Assembly: GCF_029933015.1 (NCBI RefSeq)
Contig: NZ_JAOZOZ010000001.1
Span: 23,444 to 57,515 of the forward strand
From: Hydrogenimonas sp.
Lineage (GTDB): Bacteria > Campylobacterota > Campylobacteria > Campylobacterales > Hydrogenimonadaceae
Direction of reading: 5' to 3'
Length of the DNA stretch: 34,072 nucleotides
The position numbers and the translations under genes are program-made. How positions within the stretch are numbered: the stretch's first letter is position 1; each line of letters starts with the position of its first letter. Below, piece by piece: positions 1 through 7,319 of this stretch. The notes beneath the pieces are model-generated. The model made no database searches and was not told where the DNA came from. It saw nothing but the letters and a program-made list of their open reading frames with translations.

Positions 1-43
1 CGATTGACTCTTCCAGCCGCTCTTTGAGTTTCGTTTCCATCAT
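1..43 (-). CDS. 5' end of an unidentified gene, cut by the window edge
   Basis: Only about 14 codons of a minus-strand reading frame are visible, starting with two consecutive ATG codons (43 or 40) and reading MMETKLKERLEES. An AAGGAAG ribosome-binding site lies just upstream of the first ATG, which makes this a credible start. It follows the XpaC-family gene in the same direction across a 196-base gap. XpaC genes often sit beside telA (toxic anion resistance), so telA is a natural guess, but 14 codons cannot confirm it. Confidence 0.5.
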   Translation of the reverse strand, partial: MMETKLKERLEESI

Positions 44-70
44 GATCTTCCTTTTCATTGATATGTTACG

Positions 71-153
71 CGAGTCATGAGCGAAGCCCATGACTCGGCA
101 GGGACTGACCGTCCCCTGCACCCCCCTGAAGCTTCGAATGCATAGGCATTCGA
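71..153. repeat. Cluster of three hairpins between genes, possible dispersed repeat
   Basis: Three stem-loops lie back to back. The first is CGAGTCATG (71-79) with CATGACTCG (89-97), a perfect 9-bp stem. The second is GCAGGGAC (98-105) with GTCCCCTGC (111-119), with one bulged base. The third is TCGAATGC (134-141) with GCATTCGA (146-153), a perfect 8-bp stem with a 4-base loop. A short CCGT/ACGG stem followed by a T run comes after. No reading frame explains them. They could form a termination or processing site between the XpaC gene and the gene downstream, or be a REP-like repeat. Confidence 0.55.
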
Positions 154-239
154 GATGACGTCCCGTCAAAACGGAATTTTTGGCGGAACGTCAATTACCG
201 GAACTTCCGTTGCTATCAAAATACGTTTCTGTAATAGTG

Positions 240-1070
240 TCAATGTTTCAACTGCTCCCTGAGGGCGTCGATCTGCACGTCGAGTTCAAAAAGATCGTTC
301 GACCTGAGCCGTTCGAGCTCTTCGTCGAAACGCCGGGCCGCTTCCTGCAGCAGCTCGATCAGACGCCGCCGCATGGGCGGGTCGATCTGTTCGGCTTTCA
401 CGGTGTGGTACTGCCGGATCACGTCGGCGACACCGTCGAGATAGACGACGAGAAATTTCCTGGCGACCCGGATGTCCCGGGGGTCCGACCGGATCGTCTC
501 CAGTATGGCGTGCGCCCGGTGCAGGGTCTTTCCCAGAGCTTCGGCCAGCTCCGGGTCTTCGATGCGCCGGGCCCCTTTTTCTATCTCTGCCACTCTCTCT
601 TCCGCTTCCCGGAGGTTTCGGAAAAGGTGTTCGGGGTTGACGTCGCCGGTGGTTCGCGGCAGTTTGTCGCGCACGGGGTCGGTGCCGTAATAGAGCAGCG
701 CGCCGCCGGCCGTGACTGATGCTACGATCAGGCTCTCCCACCAGGAAGCCTCCACGGTGGTGATGCCCAGAAAGAGGACCGTCGCGAAGAGCGCGAGGCT
801 GCCTGCGATCTTCCAGGGAATCTTCGGTGCTTTGGCGATGGCGGCGTGTTCGTAGCGCAGGCTCTCTTTGATTCCACGCTCCATCCAGCGGATCGAAAGG
901 TAGAGTCCACCGAATCCCAGAAGTTTGCAGAAAAAGAGGCCGTAGTGCCCCGCGAAAAGGGAAGCGGTGACGGAAAGGAGCAGAAAAGGAGCGAAAAAGT
1001 AGAGCAGCCAGGGGCGCGAGGCTTTCGCGAGAATGTCGGCCGATGCGGAGCGATTTGGCGTTTCGGTCAT
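240..1070 (-). CDS. XpaC-family membrane protein
   Basis: The 276-residue product resembles the XpaC family ('5-bromo-4-chloroindolyl phosphate hydrolysis protein'), whose biochemical role is unsettled and which is often encoded next to TelA. The N-terminal half is membrane-embedded, with hydrophobic segments near residues 20-38, 43-62, 83-106 and 109-128. The C-terminal half (about 140-276) is a charged helical, partly coiled-coil cytoplasmic domain rich in Glu, Arg and Leu. The ATG start at 1070 has a good upstream AAGGGGA site that overlaps the stop of the microprotein gene before it, so the two are probably co-translated. The family assignment rests on recognition of the domain layout, not a search. 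Confidence 0.7.
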   Translation of the reverse strand: MTETPNRSASADILAKASRPWLLYFFAPFLLLSVTASLFAGHYGLFFCKLLGFGGLYLSIRWMERGIKESLRYEHAAIAKAPKIPWKIAGSLALFATVLFLGITTVEASWWESLIVASVTAGGALLYYGTDPVRDKLPRTTGDVNPEHLFRNLREAEERVAEIEKGARRIEDPELAEALGKTLHRAHAILETIRSDPRDIRVARKFLVVYLDGVADVIRQYHTVKAEQIDPPMRRRLIELLQEAARRFDEELERLRSNDLFELDVQIDALREQLKH

Positions 1071-1079
1071 CGTGTCCCC

Positions 1080-1157
1080 TTAAAAGAGTCCGCCGAATAC
1101 GGTCCAGGCCAATCCGTAGAACAGAAAGAGAAAACCGAAAATTCTGCGGTAATCCAT
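1080..1157 (-). CDS. 25-residue membrane microprotein upstream of the XpaC gene
   Basis: A 26-codon frame runs from ATG at 1157 to TAA at 1080-1082. It begins MDYRRIFGFL and ends VFGGLF. A strong GAAGGAAGG ribosome-binding site precedes the ATG. After three charged residues the peptide is almost entirely hydrophobic and aromatic, enough for one membrane span. Its stop codon sits 9 bases before the XpaC start and contributes to that gene's ribosome-binding site, so it looks like the first gene of the operon. It could instead be a leader peptide whose translation opens the XpaC start. No family is recognised. Confidence 0.6.
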   Translation of the reverse strand: MDYRRIFGFLFLFYGLAWTVFGGLF

Positions 1158-1184
1158 GCACCTTCCTTCACATCTTTGCCGATG

Positions 1185-1213
1185 ATTTTAGCCGAAAATC
1201 GTTCGGCGTGCAA
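1185..1213 (-). promoter_or_regulatory. Probable promoter with palindromic spacer, minus strand
   Basis: Reading the minus strand, TTGCAC (1208-1213) is separated by exactly 17 bases from TAAAAT (1185-1190), a plausible -35/-10 pair for the microprotein-XpaC genes. The spacer is itself a perfect inverted repeat, GCCGAA-N5-TTCGGC (1191-1207), a possible operator. On the plus strand a TGATAAAAT element at 1231-1239 could be the -10 of the divergent AIM24-family gene, but no good -35 accompanies it. Confidence 0.45.
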
Positions 1214-1270
1214 CACAGACGCTTTCGGAATGATAAAATAGGATCGTGAATCCATCATGAAGGAGAAAAG

Positions 1271-2056
1271 ATGCAGTGCCACGAAATAGACTATCGGATC
1301 ATCGGTGACGATCTGCAGATCGTCGAAGTGGAGCTCGATCCGGGCGAGACGGTCATCGCCGAAGCGGGAGCGATGGCGTGGATGGACGACCACATCGCCT
1401 TCGAGAGCAAAATGGGAGACGGCAGCGAAACCTCCGGCGGGTTTTTCGATACCGTCATCGGCGCGGGAAAACGCCTGATCACGGGAGAGTCGCTCTTCAT
1501 GACCCACTTCACCAACCGGGGAGAGGGCAAACGCCACGTCGCCTTCGGCGCCCCTTTCCCGGGCAAGATCATCCCCCTCGACCTGTCGGAGTTCGGCAAC
1601 GAGATCTTCTGTCAGAAAGACGCCTTTTTGTGTGCGGCCCTGGGGACGAAACTCGACATCTCCTTCAGCCGCAAACTGGGCCGCGGCTTCTTCGGCGGCG
1701 AAGGTTTCATCATGGAGCATCTGCAGGGAGACGGCATGGCCTTTCTGCACGCCGGCGGCACGATCGTCAGGAAAGAGCTGAACGGGGAGAGGATATTCGT
1801 CGACACGGGGTGTCTCGTCGCCTACACGAAGGGGATCGATTTCGATGTCCAGCGGGCCGGCGACCTCAAGTCGATGCTCTTTGGCGGCGAAGGCCTTTTC
1901 CTGGCCACGCTGGAGGGGCACGGGACGGTCTATCTGCAGAGCCTCCCCTTCTCAAGACTCGCCGACCGCATCATCGCGAGCGCCCCTTCGGCCGGAGGAA
2001 GCGACCAGGGAGAGGGGTCGCTGCTCGGCGGCATCTCGACGATGTTCGAGCGATAG
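1271..2056 (+). CDS. AIM24 / TIGR00266 family protein
   Basis: The 261-residue product matches the AIM24 (DUF124, TIGR00266) family, a beta-rich fold of unproven function named after a yeast mitochondrial protein. Visible hallmarks are the early 'ETVIAEAGAMAWMDD' segment, several repeats of the 'GGEG' type (FFGGEGFI, LFGGEGLF) and 'FVDTGCLVAYT' near the middle. No signal peptide or membrane span is seen, so it is likely cytoplasmic. The ATG at 1271 has an AAGGAGAAA site at ideal spacing. The stop lies only four bases from the end of the convergent lplT-aas fusion, so the two transcripts must overlap at their 3' ends. Confidence 0.8.
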   Translation: MQCHEIDYRIIGDDLQIVEVELDPGETVIAEAGAMAWMDDHIAFESKMGDGSETSGGFFDTVIGAGKRLITGESLFMTHFTNRGEGKRHVAFGAPFPGKIIPLDLSEFGNEIFCQKDAFLCAALGTKLDISFSRKLGRGFFGGEGFIMEHLQGDGMAFLHAGGTIVRKELNGERIFVDTGCLVAYTKGIDFDVQRAGDLKSMLFGGEGLFLATLEGHGTVYLQSLPFSRLADRIIASAPSAGGSDQGEGSLLGGISTMFER

Positions 2057-2060
2057 AGGG

Positions 2061-5000
2061 TCAGCCCCCTTCGCTTGCCAGCTTTTTGGCCAGCTTTTTG
2101 GCCCCCTTGAAGTCGGCCTTTCCGCTGGCGAGTTTCGGTAGCGATTCGACCCTGAAAACCCTGGAGGGCTGCATGATGGGAGCCATGTCGCTCTTTTTGA
2201 TCCGCTCCGTCACTTCGGCCGGCTCCATTTCGGCTGTGTAGAGGAGCACGACGGTCTCCCCCTTCTTGTCGTCGGGCAGATCGACGGCGATCGCTTCGAA
2301 ATCCTCTCCGAAAAGGGTTTCGATCCGCTCTTCCACGCTTCCCAGGCCGATCATTTCGCCGCCGATTTTCGCGAACCGGCTGTAGCGGCCCGCGATATAG
2401 ATGAAACCGTCTTCGTCGAGATGTCCCTTGTCGCCCGTTTTGTAGTACCGCACACCTTCTATTTTCGTCAGCACTTCCGCCGTTTTTTCGGGATCGCCGA
2501 GATACCCTTTCATCACCTGGATACCGCCCACGAGGATCAGTCCGTCGTCACCCGCGGGCAGCTCCTCCAGCGTGTCGGGATCGACGATTCTGACGACGGT
2601 ACCCGGAAGCGGCTGCCCGACGCTGCCCGGTTTGTTCCCGACGATGACCCGAAGGGTGTCGGGATCGAGCGCGTCGGGCATGTTGACGGCGATGACCGGA
2701 GAGGTTTCCGTGGTCCCGTACCCCTCGTAGAGGTCGACACCGAATTTGGCCTTGAAAGCCGTTTTGATCTCCGGCTTGAGTTTCTCCGCGCCGGCCACGG
2801 CCATTCTGAGGGTCTGGAACATCAGGGGATGGAGTTTTCTGTTTTTCGTATAGAGTCTGAAAAAGGTGGAGGTCCCGAAAAGGATCGTCGCCTGCCACCG
2901 GGCAGCCATCTTCCCCACGGTCACGGCGTCGGTCGGGTCGGGGACGCATGCCAGCAGTATGCCTTCGCAAAGGGGCAGCAGGGTCGTGACCGTGAGGCCG
3001 AAGGAGTGGAAGATGGGCAGGGAACCCAGGATGACGTCCTCGTCGGTGAAGTTGATCATGGCGCCGACCTGTTTGATGTTGCCGAGCAGGTTTTTGTGGG
3101 TCAGCTCGATCCCTTTGGGCGTCCCCTCGCTGCCGCTGCTGAAAAGGATCGTCGCCGTCTCCTCGAGAGAGACCGGCGCGAAACGGAGTTTTCGCAGCAG
3201 AAAAGCAGGAAGCAGCAGGGCTTCGAGGAACGTCACGGTTTTGTCCCGTTTCGTGAAGGAGGCACCGAGCGTTTCCGCATGGAGGATCCTGTCGCCCAGA
3301 AGTGCGGCGGGATCGAAGCCCCTGGCGGCCAGTTTTTTCAGGAATTTTTCCGAGGAGACGACCGTCTGCAGATCGGCTTTTTCGACGGCCGCCCTCATCG
3401 CTTCGGGAGGCAGCGTGTAGTTGAGGTTGACGGGGCGTTTCCCCAGGACGAAAAGGGCCATGTTGACGATGGCGCCGGCGGCGGAAGAGGGCAGAATCAC
3501 ACCGACGTTGCTCTGATCTTTCAGTTTGGGCTTCAGCGCTTTGGCGAAAAGCAGCACGGCGCTGAGCATCCGTGCTCCCGTGAGCTCTGTACCCGACGCG
3601 TCGACGAGAACCTGTCGGAAGGGGTGGGCTTTCATACGATCGAGCCATTGTAGATGCAGCGGCTCCATACGGGACACCGTGTTCTCCCAGGCTCTGAGGG
3701 AGAGGGCCTGAACTCTCTTTTTCAGTGTATGGGCCGTCGTGCCGGAGGGGAGCGGTTTTCCGAAAACGACGCCGATATCGCGGCGCGGGCCGGTTTTTGA
3801 GAGGAGTTTGTAGCGTGTCTGGGCCCTCGAAAAGGTCGATCCCCACAGACCGTGCAGATAGAAGGGGAGGATGGGGTGGTCGGCCTCTTTCATGATCAGT
3901 TCGAAGCCCTTTTTGAACTCGCCGAGCTGGCCGTTGTAGCTGATGCGCCCTTCGGGGAAAAGGGCCACGACCTCGCCTTTGTCGAGCCGCTCCCTGACCT
4001 TTTCGATGGCCCCCTTGCCCGAGATGCCCGAGATCGGAATGACGTTGAACCACTTCAGGAACCATTTGAGATACCACTGCTCGTAGATCCGCTTCTCCAT
4101 GACGAATTTGATGGCGCGGGGAGAGGCGACCTGGAGAATCAGCCAGTCGATCCAGCTGACGTGGTTGCCCAGCAGCAGGACGCCGCCGGTCTGGGGCAGG
4201 TTTTCGAGCCCTTCGACGAAGATCCGGTAGCGGGTGCGCAGAATCGGAAGCAGCATCAGCCGCGCGACGAGCTGGGGCACTTTGAGCATGGCGTAGACCG
4301 TGCCGCCCAGCGTGATCCACGCGGCGATATGGAAAATCCCCGTCGACGAGAATCCGATCTGCACCAGAAAGATCGCAGCCAGCAGAAAGAGCACCATCGC
4401 GATGTTCTGGATGAAGTTGTTCCCGGCCAGGATGGTGCCCATTTTGTGTTCGGGCGCCAGATACTGGATCGCGGCGTTGAACGGTACGATCACCAGTCCG
4501 CCGAAGAAGCCGAAGGCGAAGCTCGCGGCGGCCATCACCGACGCTCCCGGGGCCGCCGCGAACGTCGTCAGGGAGAGGAACATGCCCAGCGCACCGACGG
4601 GAACGATGCCGAATTCGATGTGGCGGCGGCTCAGACGCCCCGCCGCGACCGAGCCGATGATGAGGCCGACGGCGCTGACGGCCAGGATACCCTGGATGAT
4701 GACGGTGTTTTCGTCCCCCGTCACGCTCTTGTAGTGGGCGGGAAAGGCGGCCACGACGAGCTGGGAGACGCCCCAGAAGAGGCTCAGTCCCATGATGCTG
4801 ATCCAGACGGTTCCGTCGCTTCGCAGCAGGGCGATATTCTCTTTGAGATAGCCGAGCCGCAGGTAGTTTTTCATGTCGAAGGTCAGCGCTTCGGCACGGA
4901 TCGAACTGGGCGGTATTCTGAACGCGAACCAGCTCTCCAGCAGCGTCATGGCCACCAGGAGCCACCCCAGCGGCGCGATCGATCGCAGAATGGCGTCGGG

Positions 5001-5513
5001 TGTCGCGGCGCCGTCGTAGAGCGATTCGAACCCGATCGAAAAGAGCAGGGCGCTTCCAAGAATGGCGGCGATCGTCGCCGCCTGGACGATACCGTTGGCG
5101 TAGGCGAGCCTCCGGGAGCCGACGAGCTCTCGGATCAGGCCGTATTTGGCCGGCGAGTAGAGGGCGCTCTGCACGGCCAGCAGAAAGGTCAGGGCGAAGG
5201 CGAACCAGAACCATCCCGCATAGTAGCTGAGTGTCGCCAGAAGCGCCAGAAGAACGCTGGCGAGGGCGGCGTACCGGATGATGCCGGTTTTGTGAAACCG
5301 GTCGGAAAGATAGCCCGAGGGTGAAAAGAGGAGAATGAAGGGGATCAGGATCAGGGCGTTGACCAGGGCGCTGAGGATAATGAGCGTATCCCCCTCGAAG
5401 CTCTTGATCAGGACGTTCTGGATCGTGATCTTGTGGGCGATGTCGGTCATCGCGTTGAAAACGAGAACGAAAAGAAAGGGCAGAAAACCTCGGATCTTCC
5501 AGAGCCGGTTCAT
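2061..5513 (-). CDS. LplT-Aas fusion: lysophospholipid transporter / acyltransferase / acyl-ACP synthetase
   Basis: This 1150-residue protein joins three activities that salvage lysophospholipids. Residues 1 to about 420 form an MFS transporter like LplT. Residues about 430-620 are a PlsC-type acyltransferase with the catalytic HX4D motif (HVSWID, 451-456) and FPEGR (519-523). Residues about 630-1150 are an AMP-forming acyl-ACP synthetase with the ATP-binding motif FSSGSEGTPKG (about 791-801) and a 'YEGYGTTETSP' signature. In E. coli LplT is separate from Aas (PlsC plus synthetase domains); here all three are one chain, so a lysolipid could be flipped inward and re-acylated by one polypeptide. 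The start overlaps the MerR-type gene stop (ATGA), implying translational coupling. Confidence 0.9.
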   Translation of the reverse strand: MNRLWKIRGFLPFLFVLVFNAMTDIAHKITIQNVLIKSFEGDTLIILSALVNALILIPFILLFSPSGYLSDRFHKTGIIRYAALASVLLALLATLSYYAGWFWFAFALTFLLAVQSALYSPAKYGLIRELVGSRRLAYANGIVQAATIAAILGSALLFSIGFESLYDGAATPDAILRSIAPLGWLLVAMTLLESWFAFRIPPSSIRAEALTFDMKNYLRLGYLKENIALLRSDGTVWISIMGLSLFWGVSQLVVAAFPAHYKSVTGDENTVIIQGILAVSAVGLIIGSVAAGRLSRRHIEFGIVPVGALGMFLSLTTFAAAPGASVMAAASFAFGFFGGLVIVPFNAAIQYLAPEHKMGTILAGNNFIQNIAMVLFLLAAIFLVQIGFSSTGIFHIAAWITLGGTVYAMLKVPQLVARLMLLPILRTRYRIFVEGLENLPQTGGVLLLGNHVSWIDWLILQVASPRAIKFVMEKRIYEQWYLKWFLKWFNVIPISGISGKGAIEKVRERLDKGEVVALFPEGRISYNGQLGEFKKGFELIMKEADHPILPFYLHGLWGSTFSRAQTRYKLLSKTGPRRDIGVVFGKPLPSGTTAHTLKKRVQALSLRAWENTVSRMEPLHLQWLDRMKAHPFRQVLVDASGTELTGARMLSAVLLFAKALKPKLKDQSNVGVILPSSAAGAIVNMALFVLGKRPVNLNYTLPPEAMRAAVEKADLQTVVSSEKFLKKLAARGFDPAALLGDRILHAETLGASFTKRDKTVTFLEALLLPAFLLRKLRFAPVSLEETATILFSSGSEGTPKGIELTHKNLLGNIKQVGAMINFTDEDVILGSLPIFHSFGLTVTTLLPLCEGILLACVPDPTDAVTVGKMAARWQATILFGTSTFFRLYTKNRKLHPLMFQTLRMAVAGAEKLKPEIKTAFKAKFGVDLYEGYGTTETSPVIAVNMPDALDPDTLRVIVGNKPGSVGQPLPGTVVRIVDPDTLEELPAGDDGLILVGGIQVMKGYLGDPEKTAEVLTKIEGVRYYKTGDKGHLDEDGFIYIAGRYSRFAKIGGEMIGLGSVEERIETLFGEDFEAIAVDLPDDKKGETVVLLYTAEMEPAEVTERIKKSDMAPIMQPSRVFRVESLPKLASGKADFKGAKKLAKKLASEGG

Positions 5514-6166
5514 TCTTCACCCGCTCTCTCCTGATAGGTGTGGACCAGGTGCATATTGAAGAGATAGGGTTTGAGAATCAGCGTGGCGTCGAAGAGCGTC
5601 TTGACCACATCGTTTTTCTCTCCGCTCCTGTCCAGAAGCCGTCGGGCGAGATCCGTTTCGCGCCGGGCGACCTCTCTGGCGTGTTCGATGTAGGTTTTCA
5701 GCAGCGTCCCCTCCGGATCGATCTTTTCGAGCTCCAGCAGTATCGAGAGAATCTCGATCTCCTTTTCGCTGAAGCCCCCCTTCCGCCTGAACACGGCGCC
5801 CATCCGCAGGTAACGCTCCAGTGTTTTTGCATCGATTCCCAGCTTTTCGCACACCTCCGCGTCGGACATGATGACGGGTGTCGCGGGGGCCGTCAGCGTG
5901 TCGAGGGTCTCCAGTACCGCTTCGAAACCTCTTGAAAAGTCGAAATCCCCATCCCGCAGCAGTGTTTTGATCTGGCCGATGGAGGCGTTGAAATGGGTCT
6001 GGAGGTATTTGATGAAACGGATCCGGTCGACGAAATCGTCGTCGTAGAGATGGACGTTGGGTTTGATCTTTTTCGGTTCGGGCAGGAGCCCCTCCCTGAT
6101 ATAGTAGAGAATCGTCGATTTGGGCGTATCGGTCATTTGGGTGAGCTGGCTCATTTTCAGTGCCAC
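5510..6166 (-). CDS. MerR-family transcriptional regulator
   Basis: The product (218 residues from the preferred start) has an N-terminal MerR-type winged helix: a short recognition helix, then 'STILYYIREGLLPEP', a wing and 'FVDRIRFIKYLQ'. The family binds spacer palindromes in promoters as dimers. The C-terminal part (about 85-218) is helical and may hold a second degenerate helix-turn-helix ('EVCEKLGIDAKTLERYLRMG') and an effector domain of unknown ligand. A longer frame begins with TTG at 6202, but GTG at 6166 is preceded by AAGGAG at 5-base spacing, so it is chosen; an ATG follows at 6154. It overlaps the lplT-aas fusion by four bases and probably regulates it. Confidence 0.8.
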   Translation of the reverse strand: MALKMSQLTQMTDTPKSTILYYIREGLLPEPKKIKPNVHLYDDDFVDRIRFIKYLQTHFNASIGQIKTLLRDGDFDFSRGFEAVLETLDTLTAPATPVIMSDAEVCEKLGIDAKTLERYLRMGAVFRRKGGFSEKEIEILSILLELEKIDPEGTLLKTYIEHAREVARRETDLARRLLDRSGEKNDVVKTLFDATLILKPYLFNMHLVHTYQERAGEE

Positions 6167-6343
6167 GGAAACTCCTTGATTCGGGATGATTCGTTTCGCC
6201 AATCTTAGCCAAAGAGAGTATTGAGTGTCAAGTAGTGCTTTACAAAAATGGACGCGGCCGCACTGCTACTTTTTCGGACAGTTCGCCGTTTCCTCTGTTT
6301 CCATGCGAAACACACATTTTTTTTGTGGAGGCTGCGGAAGCGG

Positions 6344-6405
6344 TACAATCTTGATTTAAAGTTTATTTGTTAAACTACCCTAACATTGGTTTATAGACAC
6401 TAAAC
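6344..6405 (+). promoter_or_regulatory. nuo operon promoter region with two GTTTA/TAAAC inverted repeats
   Basis: The 236-base gap before nuoA is clearly more AT-rich than the flanking genes. A TACAAT hexamer (6344-6349) is a -10 candidate with a weak, T-rich -35 region. Two inverted repeats follow: AGTTTATTTGTTAAACT (6360-6376, 6-bp arms, 5-base spacer) and GTTTA-N7-TAAAC (6389-6405). A second -10 candidate, TTATAG (6391-6396), falls inside the second repeat, so a bound regulator could block or assist transcription. The regulator is unknown. Confidence 0.5.
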
Positions 6406-6438
6406 AAAGCATCAACGGCTTTGAACAAAGGGGTTTAG

Positions 6439-6828
6439 ATGACACATATGGCTGTGGAACATCCATATTTCGGTGCCTTTCTGCTGCTGCTGATCACCTT
6501 CGGTGCATTCAGCCTGACCGTCGCCATCTCACGCTATATCGGCAGGAGGCTGGCGAGACTCGATACCGAGAAGCTCAAGCTCACGATCTACGAGTGCGGG
6601 CCCGAGGTGACGAAGCAGCCCAACTCGATTTCGGCGCAGTTCTATCTGTTCGCCCTGCTTTTCATCCTCTTCGATGTCGAAATCATCTTCATGTTCCCAT
6701 GGGCGATCGACTTCAAGATTCTCGGATGGTTCGGATTCGTCGAAATGATTCTCTTTATCGTATTGCTTGCAATCGGATTTATCTACGCATGGAAGAAAGG
6801 AGCGCTTGAATGGCACAGCATCAAGTAA
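6439..6828 (+). CDS. nuoA: NADH-quinone oxidoreductase subunit A (NuoA)
   Basis: NuoA is a small membrane subunit of complex I near the quinone-binding junction. The 129-residue product has the expected three hydrophobic segments (about 13-35, 68-90 and 96-117). It carries the conserved loop 'YECGPEV..QPNSISAQFYLFALLFILFDVEIIF', in which the Cys and the Asp-Val-Glu are family hallmarks. An AAAGGGG site precedes the ATG. The frame overlaps nuoB by 19 bases, typical of tight coupling. It is the first gene of the operon, directly behind the promoter region. Confidence 0.95.
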   Translation: MTHMAVEHPYFGAFLLLLITFGAFSLTVAISRYIGRRLARLDTEKLKLTIYECGPEVTKQPNSISAQFYLFALLFILFDVEIIFMFPWAIDFKILGWFGFVEMILFIVLLAIGFIYAWKKGALEWHSIK

Positions 6829-7319
6829 ACTACACACAAAGCGGCGGTCTGCCGGTCGCCCTGACGACGGTGGACAAGATCCTCAACTGGGGACGAAGCA
6901 ACTCGCTCTGGGCGCTGACCTACGGACTTGCCTGCTGTGCGATCGAAATGATGGCATCGGGCGCGAGCCGCTACGACTTCGACCGGTTCGGTACGATCTT
7001 CCGCGCCTCGCCCCGCCAGGCCGACCTGATGATCGTCGCCGGCACCCTGACGAAGAAGCACGCGGAGTTCATCCGCCGTCTCTACGACCAGATGACGGAG
7101 CCCAAATGGGTCATCTCCATGGGAAGCTGCGCCAACACCGGCGGTATGTTCAACACCTACGCCACGGTCCAGGGCGTCGACCGCGTCATTCCCGTCGATC
7201 TCTATCTTCCCGGATGTGCGCCGCGGCCCGAAACGCTGCAGTACGCGGTGATGCTGCTTCAGCAGAAGATCCGCAGAGAGTCCGCGAACAAATCTCAAAA
7301 ACCGAAAAGGCTGGTATGA
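6810..7319 (+). CDS. nuoB: NADH-quinone oxidoreductase subunit B (NuoB)
   Basis: NuoB carries the terminal iron-sulfur cluster N2 that passes electrons to quinone. All four cysteine ligands are visible: the adjacent pair in 'YGLACCAIEMMASG', one in 'ISMGSCANTGGMF', and one in 'LYLPGCAPRPE'. Length (169 residues) is normal. The end overlaps nuoC by four bases (ATGA). Nothing in this core subunit departs from the family, in contrast to the input subunits further down. Confidence 0.96.
   Translation: MAQHQVNYTQSGGLPVALTTVDKILNWGRSNSLWALTYGLACCAIEMMASGASRYDFDRFGTIFRASPRQADLMIVAGTLTKKHAEFIRRLYDQMTEPKWVISMGSCANTGGMFNTYATVQGVDRVIPVDLYLPGCAPRPETLQYAVMLLQQKIRRESANKSQKPKRLV

Noticed and set aside
180..719. 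Plus-strand frame opposite the XpaC gene
   Set aside because: No ribosome-binding site, no domain, and it mirrors the well-supported minus-strand gene.
2073..2104. Direct repeat GCCAGCTTTTTG at the end of the lplT-aas fusion as a terminator
   Set aside because: It encodes the repeated KKLA residues of the protein C-terminus and forms only a 4-bp stem.
2548..5520. Long alternative frame of about 990 codons on the same strand as the LplT-Aas fusion
   Set aside because: It is Arg/Pro/His-rich low-complexity translation, while the other frame has three clear domains.
6167..6202. Longer MerR-type protein from TTG 6202
   Set aside because: No ribosome-binding site precedes the TTG, whereas GTG 6166 has AAGGAG at good spacing and MerR proteins start close to the helix-turn-helix.
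6767..7315. N-terminal extension of nuoC into nuoB and nuoA
   Set aside because: The extension is Arg-rich nonsense in the shadow of nuoB; the ATG at 7316 overlaps the nuoB stop in the usual ATGA manner and begins family-like sequence.
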